Origin: Opitutia bacterium ISCC 52
GTDB lineage: Bacteria; Verrucomicrobiota; Verrucomicrobiia; Opitutales; UBA2995
Assembly: GCA_014529675.2 (NCBI GenBank)
Contig: CP076040.1
Span: 1,984,001 to 2,048,000, forward strand
Direction of reading: 5' to 3'
DNA length: 64,000 bases
Below the pieces are notes generated by a model. That model had not been told where the DNA came from, ran no database searches, and saw only the letters and a program-made list of their open reading frames with translations. Each line of letters opens with the position of its first letter. Within the stretch, counting starts at the first letter, position 1. Of this stretch, positions 56,567 through 64,000 are shown piece by piece. The position numbers and the translations under genes were made by a program.

Positions 56567-56589
56567 ACCTGTGTCTACACAGGTTTTTT
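56567..56589 (+). terminator. Rho-independent terminator after tRNA-Ser
   Basis: ACCTGTG (56567-56573), loop TCTA, CACAGGT (56578-56584), then a run of T to 56589. A clean seven-pair stem with T-tail, directly after the tRNA. Confidence 0.85.
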
Positions 56590-56613
56590 AATGTACAGTA
56601 ATCTAATGTGTTT

Positions 56614-56639
56614 CCCGGGATGAGAACCCCGGGGTTGTT
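56614..56639. other. GC-rich hairpin between tRNA-Ser and the BASS gene
   Basis: CCCGGG (56614-56619) pairs with CCCGGG (56628-56633) around a short loop, then TTGTTTTC. It could be a weak second terminator, but no gene clearly ends here. The rest of 56590-56760 has nothing I can support. Confidence 0.3.
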
Positions 56640-56760
56640 TTCTTGTGGTCATGTCGCTCTTCGTGCCCGGTAGTTCACGAGCAAAGGGAGTACCAAGGGT
56701 TAATCCGACAGCAAAGCGAAAACAGCCAGCCATCCCTCCGTCACAGCGCTTTTATTAAGC

Positions 56761-57636
56761 TCACTTTTTCCCGCTATGCCGAATAATCAGCCATCCATTC
56801 ATGATATGGTGAAACAATATATAAAAGGTCGGCCCCATAGCGATGAAAGGATTCAAGTAGCTAAGTGAAATCCAAATCGTGAGCATGGCATGTTTCTGAC
56901 CCAGCGAGGAGGAAGCTTCCAGATTGAATCGTTTACCTCCTAAAAAGTAACCAAGTGTGTATCCGAGTGCACAGAGTATGAATGAGATAATCGCCACAAA
57001 AAGCAATTGCGTAGAGGATACGTCATTCTGGTTCTTCAAGTAATTCGCTGCAGAAGCCACAGCCAAGATAATGGCCCATATCCAAATAAAGAAGGTATAA
57101 CGTCCGATCTTGCTTATCTGAAGTGCCAATCTGGGTAACAGAAAACGAATCCCAAATGCAATCGTGAGAGGTCCCAGTAATACAAGGAATGTACGACTGG
57201 TGATATGAACCAAGTCGATCGGGATATCTTGGCCGGCCAGAAGGGGGACCGAAAAAGGTATGACGAACGCCATCACCGTATTGGTTAATAGGGTTGAGGT
57301 AGCGGCAAAGGCCACATTGCGATTTATCAACACCATAATGACTGGTGCTGCGATCGCAGTCGGTGTGATTCCGACCATGAATGCGCTCAGTGCCAAATCC
57401 GTTGACCATGACCTCAATATTATAAACGGCACGAAGCCCATGAGAAGATTGGTTCCCAGGATATAAAAGTGAATTCGCGTTAGAGGATTACCTTCCAGGG
57501 GCATTGTCAGGTAGGCCATGAACAATACAAAGATCACGATGTATTGAATCAGAAAGGAGGATTCGCCAATCTCTGAGAAAATGAAGCCTATGATAAAAGC
57601 TCCAAGTAAGCAGAGAGTCCGGGGCAATCCATTCAT
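56761..57636 (-). CDS. Bile acid:sodium symporter (BASS/SBF)-family transporter
   Basis: A 291-residue inner-membrane protein with about nine to ten hydrophobic spans. VGITPTAIAAPVIMVL and the late GQKHAMLTIWISLSYLNPF are family-like, the latter with the conserved polar residues of the crossover region. BASS proteins import organic anions (bile acids, pantothenate, pyruvate, sulfonates) with sodium, while the related ACR3 exports arsenite. No arsenic genes are near, so an organic acid is more likely. Stand-alone; convergent to tRNA-Ser and divergent from the DUF2851 remnant. Confidence 0.75.
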   Translation of the reverse strand: MNGLPRTLCLLGAFIIGFIFSEIGESSFLIQYIVIFVLFMAYLTMPLEGNPLTRIHFYILGTNLLMGFVPFIILRSWSTDLALSAFMVGITPTAIAAPVIMVLINRNVAFAATSTLLTNTVMAFVIPFSVPLLAGQDIPIDLVHITSRTFLVLLGPLTIAFGIRFLLPRLALQISKIGRYTFFIWIWAIILAVASAANYLKNQNDVSSTQLLFVAIISFILCALGYTLGYFLGGKRFNLEASSSLGQKHAMLTIWISLSYLNPFIAMGPTFYILFHHIMNGWLIIRHSGKK

Positions 57637-57761
57637 ACTACTACCAACTGACCCAAAAGGTTATTATTTCCAAGGTGGAAAGTGGGGCAAAGAGATTTAA
57701 TTGGAGTTCCGTTACTGGATACGTGTAAAGTCCTGTTAACTTTCTTAAATTCACGCAGTCG

Positions 57762-58937
57762 TTGAAAACAGAACTAGTTGCAGGAATCCAAGGTGAGTAT
57801 GGACCGATCACTGTTAGTGAACGGTTGGTGCAAAAGATCTGGGCTCGAGGTGAGTTTCGGCAGACCGGTTTGCAGACCCTGGAGGGACGGTCCTTAGAGA
57901 TTGTGGAATGAGGTAATTGGAATTTGTTAGCGGGCCCCGAATTTAAAAACGTAGTTTTGCGCATAGATGGTGAGCTGCTGCATGGGGATGCTGAGCTACA
58001 TTTTTTTGAATCTGATTGGGATGCCCATGGTCATGGGAAGAATCCAGCCTTTGACGATGTAATCTTACATATTCTCGTTTTTCCTCCGAAACCAAGGACA
58101 TCGCCCACGCGCTGCAGTATAGAACACTCATTGTTATTCATAGACCTGCTTCCCCAAGGTTTGGAAAGTTATGCAGAAGAAGAAGTATTGGGTGCTTTAG
58201 CTGATGGAGAAACCACCGCACTTGAGGAGAGGCTCTTAATTCTGCCATTGGAGCAGCGCCAGTAGAAGCTTTTGAAGGCTGCCAAGTCTCGGTGGCTCGG
58301 AAAAGTCGACTATGCTCGCAAACGACTAGAGATTTTGAGTTGGGAAAATGCCTGCCATCAGACGGCTATGGAAATCCTCGGTTACCGCTATAATCGCGCA
58401 GTTATGCTGTTCCTGGCAGGCGATTATACGTTGGAGGCTATACGTTCAGGCTCTCATAGTGTTGAGGATATTTTTAGAGCAGGGAAGGGAAGATGGAAAT
58501 TGTCCGGGAGTAGACCGGCAAATCACCCAAAAATTCGTTTAGACCAGTAATTTGAATGGGTTCTCGCCAGGCCTAATTGGCCTTAAAGCTTGGTCTCATG
58601 GGGAGATGAGCTTCAAGATGCTGAAATGGCACCCTCAGCTACTTGTTCCAGGAGGAGTCTTCAATTGGGGGACAGGAAACGAAACCTGGCAGACAATGTC
58701 CTGGCAAATGCCGTGGGTGGAACGCGCATTGAAAATATGGTTTGTGACGGATTTCTACCCCTTTTGGCAGCTCGTTCCAGAGATGATTATTTCATGCATT
58801 GGTATGATTGGTTTCCAGGGGATGTGCCTTCAGCGCTCAAACAACTGTTTCGTAGGCTGGGTGAGGACAGCTCTGTGCTGGGCCCGCACAGAAATGGCGC
58901 CTATCAGGGGCTCGTCGGATGCCTGCTGGAGAAGTAG
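57762..58937 (+). pseudogene. DUF2851 family gene with four in-frame stop codons
   Basis: From about 57762 one frame encodes a recognisable DUF2851 protein without a single frameshift: GPITVSERLVQKIWARGEF, LLAGPEFKNVVLRIDGELL, ELHFFESDWDAHGHGKNPAF, ENACHQTAMEILGYRYNRA, RWKLSGSRPANHPKIRL, then GGTRIENMVCDGFLPLLAAR. It is interrupted by TGA 57909-57911, TAG 58263-58265, TAA 58548-58550 and TAA 58584-58586 before the natural TAG 58935-58937. No ATG opens the frame. Mixed stop types argue against readthrough. Function of intact DUF2851 is unknown. It lies where rimP often lies, just upstream of nusA. Confidence 0.85.
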
Positions 58938-58985
58938 TCGATTTGCGAGGAAAATTTCAGCAATTTTTCCCGACTTTATGCATAC

Positions 58986-59014
58986 TTGACATGGGATTGG
59001 ACCGGGTCTATCAA
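58986..59014 (+). promoter_or_regulatory. Strong sigma-70-type promoter for nusA
   Basis: TTGACA (58986-58991, full consensus), a 17-base spacer and TATCAA (59009-59014). The expected start site is near 59021, about 65 bases before nusA. It drives the nusA-infB-rbfA-nrnA-like cluster. Confidence 0.75.
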
Positions 59015-59045
59015 TGCTGCCTTTAACACTTTACCAACACTGGGA

Positions 59046-59072
59046 AGTGGGCTTATTAGCCCGCTTTTTTTT
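59046..59072 (+). terminator. Attenuator-like hairpin in the nusA leader
   Basis: AGTGGGCT (59046-59053), loop TATT, AGCCCGCT (59058-59065), then T to 59072: an eight-pair stem with one G-T pair and a strong T-tail. It lies between promoter and the nusA ATG (59088), so it ends or slows transcription inside the leader rather than closing an upstream gene. GTGGGC hairpins with T-tails are common before rimP/nusA operons in many bacteria, where they are thought to take part in NusA feedback; that role here is inference. Confidence 0.75.
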
Positions 59073-59087
59073 ATCACTTTTTTTGAC

Positions 59088-60332
59088 ATGAGTAGCGAAA
59101 TCTTATCCGTCCTGGAATACATGGAGAAGGAAAAAGGCATCAGTCGTGAAGACATGATTGGAGCCATTTCCTTAGCTATCAAAACAGCGGCCGCGAAAGG
59201 CGTAAATGCCGATCAGGAGCTGAAGGTGGAAATCGATCCTAAAACGGGTCATCTCGAAGCTTGGACGCTACTGGAAGTCGTTGATTCAGTCAGCGATTCT
59301 AGAACCCAGATTCATATCGAGAAAGCACGCCTGGTCGACAAGGAGAAAAACCTGGGTGATTTATTCGAAAAACCAATCGATCCAGCTTACCTGGGACGCA
59401 TTGCTGCGCAGACGGCTCGCCAAGCCATTATACAAAAGGTGCGGCAGTTTGAGAAAGAGCGCATTTTTGATGATTACAAAGATTCAATCGGCGATGTGAT
59501 TTCCGGGATCGTGCGTCGACGTGAGCGCAATGATCTAATCATTGACCTGGGAAAAGCTGAAGCACTCTTACCAGCCCGTGAAAAGGTATTCGGTGAAGAC
59601 TATGCACCCGGTGAACGCATCCGCTGCCTGCTTCTAGCCATCGAGCAAACGAATCGTGGCCCTGAGTTAATTCTCACACGCGCACACCCTAAATTTATTC
59701 GCCGTTTGATGGAACTCGAAGTCACCGAGATTACAGACGGAACCGTGGTCATTAAGGCCCTGGCTCGTGAGCCTGGTTATCGCACCAAAATTGCGGTAGC
59801 TAGTAAGGATGCTAAAGTAGATCCAGTAGGTGCTTGTGTCGGAGCTCGTGGAGCTCGCGTCAAAAGCATTGTCCGAGAGCTTGGTGGTGAGAAGATTGAT
59901 ATCATCCGCCATTTCGAAGATCCGGAGGAAATGTTAGCTGAAGCGTTGAAGCCAGCCGTGCCAATCAATGTTCAAATCGATGAGCGCAACAAACGCATTC
60001 ATTTCGAAGTGGCAGATCGTGACCTTTCCGTTGCCATTGGCCGCCGTGGACAAAATGCGCGTTTGACCTCTCGTTTGATGGGATGGCGTCTCGACATCAG
60101 CAAAGAAAAGGTCGCTGGAGGTTTTGAAGACAAGAAAGAGCGGGCGATCGCAGGACTTAATCAAATCCCTGGTATCAGTGATGAGTTGGCCGAACGACTT
60201 GTTGCCGTAGGTCTTGTCAGTCCAGATGCATTTGCCGGAGTAGAAGCCTCTGATCTAGTGGACGCAGAATTTACAGAAGACGAAGCCAATATTATTTTAA
60301 CCAAAGTTAAGGAATTCCTCACACAGGAATAA
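59088..60332 (+). CDS. nusA: Transcription termination/antitermination factor NusA
   Basis: A 414-residue protein. N-terminal RNA-polymerase-binding domain ([19 protein letters not shown]), S1 domain (about 130-200; [20 protein letters not shown]), KH1 and KH2 domains ([37 protein letters not shown]), and a C-terminal helix-hairpin-helix/acidic repeat ([17 protein letters not shown]). NusA binds the elongating polymerase and controls pausing, termination and antitermination. ATG 59088 gives the family N-terminus; an earlier TTG at 58986 lies inside the promoter. rimP, the usual upstream neighbour, is not here. Confidence 0.95.
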   Translation: MSSEILSVLEYMEKEKGISREDMIGAISLAIKTAAAKGVNADQELKVEIDPKTGHLEAWTLLEVVDSVSDSRTQIHIEKARLVDKEKNLGDLFEKPIDPAYLGRIAAQTARQAIIQKVRQFEKERIFDDYKDSIGDVISGIVRRRERNDLIIDLGKAEALLPAREKVFGEDYAPGERIRCLLLAIEQTNRGPELILTRAHPKFIRRLMELEVTEITDGTVVIKALAREPGYRTKIAVASKDAKVDPVGACVGARGARVKSIVRELGGEKIDIIRHFEDPEEMLAEALKPAVPINVQIDERNKRIHFEVADRDLSVAIGRRGQNARLTSRLMGWRLDISKEKVAGGFEDKKERAIAGLNQIPGISDELAERLVAVGLVSPDAFAGVEASDLVDAEFTEDEANIILTKVKEFLTQE

Positions 60333-60378
60333 ATCGTTTTAGGTCCTAACCCTACTGCCCGAGTGGGCGGATAAATCT

Positions 60379-62796
60379 ATGAGTGTAAGAATTCACGAAA
60401 TTGCTAAACAGACCGGAGTCGCCAGTAAGGAGATTATCGAATTACTGAAGGAGCGAGGATACGAAGTATCTACTGCTTCAAGTGGTATCGATCCCATCTC
60501 TGCTGAATCTCTAATTGAAGAGCTAGGCAAAAAAGCGGAACCCGAAGCGGCAAGCGACCCCACTTCAACGGAATCTCCACCGGAGGAGCCGAAGAAACAA
60601 GAAGCTCCTGAATCGCCAACGGCCCCTCCTATAAGCGCATTTGTGCGGTCAAAGGAAGATATCGACCGGGAAAAGGAAGAGAAGCGTCAGGAAGAGGAAA
60701 ATAAAAGAAAATCGGCAGCTACAGCGCCTCCGATTCCGACACCTCCGCCTCCGCCAGCACCTCCGCCATCAGCACCTTCTCCAGCGGCTCCGCCGCCCGT
60801 TACTCCACCCGCTGCGGCTCCTAAAGCTGCACCACCGGCACCAGCTCCCGCAACTCCAGCTGCACCAGTAGCGGTCGCTCCACCTGCCGGCGCACCTCCA
60901 CCTCTTGCTGGACGACCTCCGGCGACTCCCGGTATCGGTGCTCCGCCGCCCCCACTCAATCAACCAGCAGATGAAGAAGCTGCTGAAGAGGGTGAATCAG
61001 CCGCAGAAGCAAGTGATGACATTAAAGTGGTTACAGTGAAGCCACCCATCGTCGTTAAGGAATTTGCCTTAGAGATCGGCCTCAAGCCTTTCAAATTGAT
61101 ATCAGAACTCATGGAGATGGGGATTTTCTCTTCCATGAATCAAAATATTGATGAAGAGGTAGCCGTCAAATTAGCCGAAAGACATGGCTTTCTCCTGGAA
61201 GTAAAACACCGTGGTGAAGAAAAACAACCGGCACCTAAGAAGAAGGTAGTCGAAGTTGATCAAAGTAAGTTCCTCGAACCTCGACCACCGGTTATTTGTA
61301 TTTTGGGTCACGTTGATCACGGAAAGACAACTTTACTGGATCACATCCGAAATGCCAACGTGGTATCTGATGAATTCGGTGGAATTACTCAGCACATCGG
61401 CGCTTACCAAGTGGAGCATGGCGATCAGAAAATCACTTTTCTCGACACTCCCGGCCACGCAGCTTTCTCCAAAATGCGAGAGCGTGGGGCACATGTGACT
61501 GATTTAGCGATTCTGGTTGTAGCTGCTGATGATGGATTTATGCCACAAACTGACGAGGCACTGAAGTTTGCTGAAGACTCTGGCAACCCCATCATTGTAG
61601 CCATCAATAAGATGGACTCCAAGGGAGCTGACATTGATCGCGTTAAGACCCAGATGCAGGAGCGGAATATTGCTCCGGAAGACTGGGGTGGTGAAACCAT
61701 TTCCGTAGCTATTTCAGCCTTAAAAGGTGAAAATGTAGACGATCTTCTGGAGATGATTAATCTTCAGTCTGAAGTCATGGAATTAAAGTCGAGTCCTAAA
61801 GGGCCAGCCTCTGGAACCGTGGTTGAATCACAAATGGAGGTAGGTCGAGGACCTACAGCTACCGTGATCGTGCAGCAAGGAACTCTCAAGGTGGGTGACG
61901 CAATTGTTTGCGGCGAAAGCTTTGCCAAGGTTCGTGCTATGATGGACGACAACGGCAAAAACTTGAAATCAGCACTTCCATCTACTCCTGTGAGAATTAT
62001 GGGCTGGTCAGACACGCCAAGCAGTGGTGATGAGTTTACAGTAGTCAAAAATGAAAAAACTGCCAAGGGTATCGTCGAAGAACGTACTTTAGAGCGAAGA
62101 AGAGGAGCTTCCGTAGAAGAGGAAGAAGAGCCCAAGAAACCTGCGACCATTGAGACTCTTTTTGAAGCCATTGAAAAGACACGTAAGAAAGTCTTTAAGG
62201 TTGTGGTGAAGTGCGACGTGCATGGATCTACTGAAGCGGTCACTGATATCCTAGAGGCCATTCAAAGCGACAAAGTTGACCTGGAAGTTATTACGGCTGA
62301 AGTGGGTGGAATTAGTAAGCAGGATGTGGATCTTGCGAGCACTTCCGATGCAGCGGTAATCGGTTTCAATGTAAAACTTGAAAGCGGTGTAGCTCCCATA
62401 GCTAAACACGCGGGTGTAAACATCATGCAATTTAACATCATCTATGAGATGGTGGATAAAGTGATGGAGGCGATGGCCGATCAGCTTGAGCCAGAATTGA
62501 GTGAAAAGACGGTTGGTTCTGCCGAAGTTAGACAACTATTCCCAGTAGGACGTACCACCGTTGCTGGTTGTTTGGTTTCTGATGGCAAGATTAGCCGGGA
62601 TGCCAAAGCACGAGTGCTTCGCAATGGCACTCAAATATTCAAAGGCAAGATTTCCATGCTCAAACGCTTTAAGGATGACGTTAAAGAGGTGCGTAACGGT
62701 TACGAATGTGGTGTTCAGGTGACTGACTTCGGAGATTTCGAAGAAGGCGACGTTATTGAATGCTTCGAAATCGAGAAGAAGCGTGCATCCCTTTAA
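60379..62796 (+). CDS. infB: Translation initiation factor IF-2
   Basis: An 805-residue GTPase. The N-terminal IF2-N domain (VRIHEIAKQTGVASKEIIELL) is followed by a Pro/Ala-rich linker (about 75-200), a second IF2-N module and the G domain with GHVDHGKTT (310-318), DTPGH (356-360) and NKMD (410-413), then domains II-IV including the fMet-tRNA-binding C-terminus (DFGDFEEGDVIECFE). It brings initiator tRNA to the 30S subunit and promotes subunit joining. 46 bases from nusA, same strand. The linker is rich in P and A (APAPATPAAPVAVAP) and its reverse strand gives a false Gly-rich ORF. Confidence 0.96.
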   Translation: MSVRIHEIAKQTGVASKEIIELLKERGYEVSTASSGIDPISAESLIEELGKKAEPEAASDPTSTESPPEEPKKQEAPESPTAPPISAFVRSKEDIDREKEEKRQEEENKRKSAATAPPIPTPPPPPAPPPSAPSPAAPPPVTPPAAAPKAAPPAPAPATPAAPVAVAPPAGAPPPLAGRPPATPGIGAPPPPLNQPADEEAAEEGESAAEASDDIKVVTVKPPIVVKEFALEIGLKPFKLISELMEMGIFSSMNQNIDEEVAVKLAERHGFLLEVKHRGEEKQPAPKKKVVEVDQSKFLEPRPPVICILGHVDHGKTTLLDHIRNANVVSDEFGGITQHIGAYQVEHGDQKITFLDTPGHAAFSKMRERGAHVTDLAILVVAADDGFMPQTDEALKFAEDSGNPIIVAINKMDSKGADIDRVKTQMQERNIAPEDWGGETISVAISALKGENVDDLLEMINLQSEVMELKSSPKGPASGTVVESQMEVGRGPTATVIVQQGTLKVGDAIVCGESFAKVRAMMDDNGKNLKSALPSTPVRIMGWSDTPSSGDEFTVVKNEKTAKGIVEERTLERRRGASVEEEEEPKKPATIETLFEAIEKTRKKVFKVVVKCDVHGSTEAVTDILEAIQSDKVDLEVITAEVGGISKQDVDLASTSDAAVIGFNVKLESGVAPIAKHAGVNIMQFNIIYEMVDKVMEAMADQLEPELSEKTVGSAEVRQLFPVGRTTVAGCLVSDGKISRDAKARVLRNGTQIFKGKISMLKRFKDDVKEVRNGYECGVQVTDFGDFEEGDVIECFEIEKKRASL

Positions 62797-62835
62797 AGGG
62801 GTGAAGATTCCCAACCCATTCAATCCATAGGCGCC

Positions 62836-63201
62836 ATGGGGCAAAGAAACCTACGTGTAAATGTGCTCGTTCAACAGGAGATTAGCCATCTCTTGCACAC
62901 GAGGTATCGCGGAGACACTGTATACATTACCATAATTGATGTATCGATTTCGCCTGATCTTCGTAATGGCCGTGTTTACTATTCGGTCATTGGCGGAGAA
63001 GAGGAAAAAAAGAAGGCCGAAAAGTTCTTTAGGCAGAATGCCCACGATATTCGTAATCACCTTGGAAAGCGAATCGTGCTTAAGTATCTGCCGCATCTCC
63101 GTTACAATTATGATGAGTCAATTGCACGCGGAGTTGATATCATAGATTTGATGGATGAGGTGGCTGATGAAGGAATTTCTGAAGAATCATCTGACTCATG
63201 A
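62836..63201 (+). CDS. rbfA: Ribosome-binding factor A
   Basis: A 121-residue KH-like protein. RNLRVNVLVQQEISHLL, TIIDVSISPDLRNGRVYYSV and LGKRIVLKYLPHLRYNYDES are the family's three conserved segments. RbfA helps mature the 5' end of 16S rRNA and aids cold adaptation. Its TGA (63199-63201) overlaps the next gene's ATG by two bases. Gap to infB is 39 bases. Confidence 0.94.
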   Translation: MGQRNLRVNVLVQQEISHLLHTRYRGDTVYITIIDVSISPDLRNGRVYYSVIGGEEEKKKAEKFFRQNAHDIRNHLGKRIVLKYLPHLRYNYDESIARGVDIIDLMDEVADEGISEESSDS

Positions 63202-64000
63202 ATTATTACCCAGATACCTCCCCTCAATTTAAGCAGTTGGTTGAGTCTATAAACGGGAAAAAGATTGCTGTCGTTGGACATGTGAGACCGGACGGAGATT
63301 GTATTGGCTCCCAGGTAGCACTCTGCCGAGTTCTCCAGTCACGGGGAATAGAAGCCGTTTGCGTTAATCACGATCCGGTTCCTGCTACACTCAAATTCCT
63401 TGTTGAAAATACAGCCTTTCATCGAGGAACAGAATTTGACCTGGATGGCTGGGATATCATGAGTGTGGATTGTGCGGATGCTAGAAGGACAGGGCCTAGT
63501 GTTGCTCCGCACATGGAACGCACCTTGGGTAATATCGATCATCATATTTCCAATACCCAGTATGGGAAAATGAATTTGATTGAAGGGACTTCTTCCGCAA
63601 CCGGCGAGATATTGGCTGGATTCTTTTTCGACTGTGATTACGAAGTGGATACGGATACAGCAAACGGTCTCTATGTCGGCATTGCTACTGATACAGGGCA
63701 GTTTCGCTTCCCATCGACTACGCGTCATACTTTTGAGATTTCCGGAAAACTGATCGATCGTGGAGTAGATTTAGCGAAAGTAAATTTAGAGCTCTATGAG
63801 CAGGAGAGTTTTGCCAAACTGGAATTACTACAGCGTTTTCTTGAGTCCCTAGAGCTGCATTTTGATGGCCGCGTGTGCGTAGGATTGTTGAAAGACGGCG
63901 TGTACGATGAAGTGGGAGCCAGTACGGAGGATTCAGAAGGTTTGGTCGATTACGCTAGAAGTATAGAAGGCGTCGACATTGGGGTTCTTGTCGAAGAACG
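63198..64000 (+). CDS. nrnA: DHH-family phosphoesterase, NrnA-like (3' end outside window)
   Basis: ATG at 63198 (ATGA with rbfA) opens a frame that runs off the right edge; 267 residues are visible of a usual 310-340. DHH-family motifs are AVVGHVRPDGDCIGS (motif I, His-x-x-x-Asp-x-Asp), SVDCADARRTG (motif II), and NIDHHISN (DHH itself, motif III), followed by GTSSATGEIL and the ATDTGQFRF (motif IV). NrnA degrades short oligoribonucleotides and dephosphorylates pAp. It often follows rbfA in Firmicutes, Bacteroidota and Verrucomicrobiota. Confidence 0.88.
   Translation, partial: MNYYPDTSPQFKQLVESINGKKIAVVGHVRPDGDCIGSQVALCRVLQSRGIEAVCVNHDPVPATLKFLVENTAFHRGTEFDLDGWDIMSVDCADARRTGPSVAPHMERTLGNIDHHISNTQYGKMNLIEGTSSATGEILAGFFFDCDYEVDTDTANGLYVGIATDTGQFRFPSTTRHTFEISGKLIDRGVDLAKVNLELYEQESFAKLELLQRFLESLELHFDGRVCVGLLKDGVYDEVGASTEDSEGLVDYARSIEGVDIGVLVEE

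Noticed and set aside
58552-58989. 145-residue ORF overlapping the DUF2851 region
   Set aside because: The other frame (58590-58937) carries recognisable DUF2851 sequence; this ORF is a shadow.
59046-59072. Terminator of the DUF2851 gene
   Set aside because: A consensus promoter lies between that gene and the hairpin, so the hairpin belongs to the nusA leader.
60687-60959. Gly/Ala-rich minus-strand ORF of 90 residues
   Set aside because: It is the reverse complement of the Pro/Ala linker of infB; codon bias of that region alone makes the frame open.

Overview
This window looks like chromosome of a marine-type member of the PVC superphylum, most likely Verrucomicrobiota (Opitutae-like). The grounds are gene content: a PSCyt1/DUF1549/DUF1553 protein paired with a DUF1501 protein, a PVC-type CxxCH haem protein, ThuA-like proteins, sulfatases, a DUF3604 protein, DUF4254 next to a GT9 glycosyltransferase, and a nusA-infB-rbfA-DHH cluster. 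Few genes have a clear Shine-Dalgarno site, so several starts were chosen from signal peptides and family N-termini. The taxonomic call is inference from families; no rRNA gene is present.

Layout. 1-8.1 kb: end of a PhoD-like phosphatase, a secreted beta-helix protein, a frameshifted beta-propeller gene, and the PSD1/DUF1501 pair. 8.2-11.1 kb: a DUF6090 gene broken by a stop, a LarA-like enzyme, a sulfatase tail remnant and a perfect inverted repeat. 11.2-17.5 kb: DUF3604 protein, secreted esterase, M20 amidohydrolase and a dead NRPS adenylation gene. 17.5-23.8 kb: HupE/UreJ-like protein, two DUF4198 paralogues, an M1 peptidase and a DUF4399 protein. 24-33.8 kb: MFS carrier, cytochrome c-glucose/sorbosone dehydrogenase fusion with a decayed tandem copy, two PQQ-like propellers, GT2, and a coupled dapA-like/cysK pair. 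33.8-46.4 kb: dienelactone hydrolase, sulfatase, GT9-DUF4254, GMC oxidoreductase with its small subunit, two ThuA-like proteins and a large PVC haem protein. 46.5-56.2 kb: mscL, then a cluster of sugar MFS, APH-fold kinase, divergent enolase homologue, PQQ-like lipoprotein and second MFS, then two tandem amidohydrolases, one lacking its metal ligands. 56.2-59 kb: tRNA-Ser with a partial duplicate of its 5' end, a BASS-family transporter and a DUF2851 pseudogene. 59-64 kb: the translation/transcription cluster nusA, infB, rbfA, nrnA-like, with a strong promoter and an attenuator-like hairpin before nusA.

Together the genes describe a heterotroph that degrades polysaccharides and sulfated organic matter outside the cytoplasm, oxidises sugars with periplasmic dehydrogenases and c-type haem proteins, and imports products through MFS carriers. 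An unusual number of genes are broken (seven clear cases), most by point nonsense mutations with the reading frame otherwise kept, which suggests recent and continuing gene decay. The most interesting candidate for an undescribed function is the kinase/enolase-like/transport cluster at 47.1-53.5 kb; next are the tandem amidohydrolase pair and the nusA leader.
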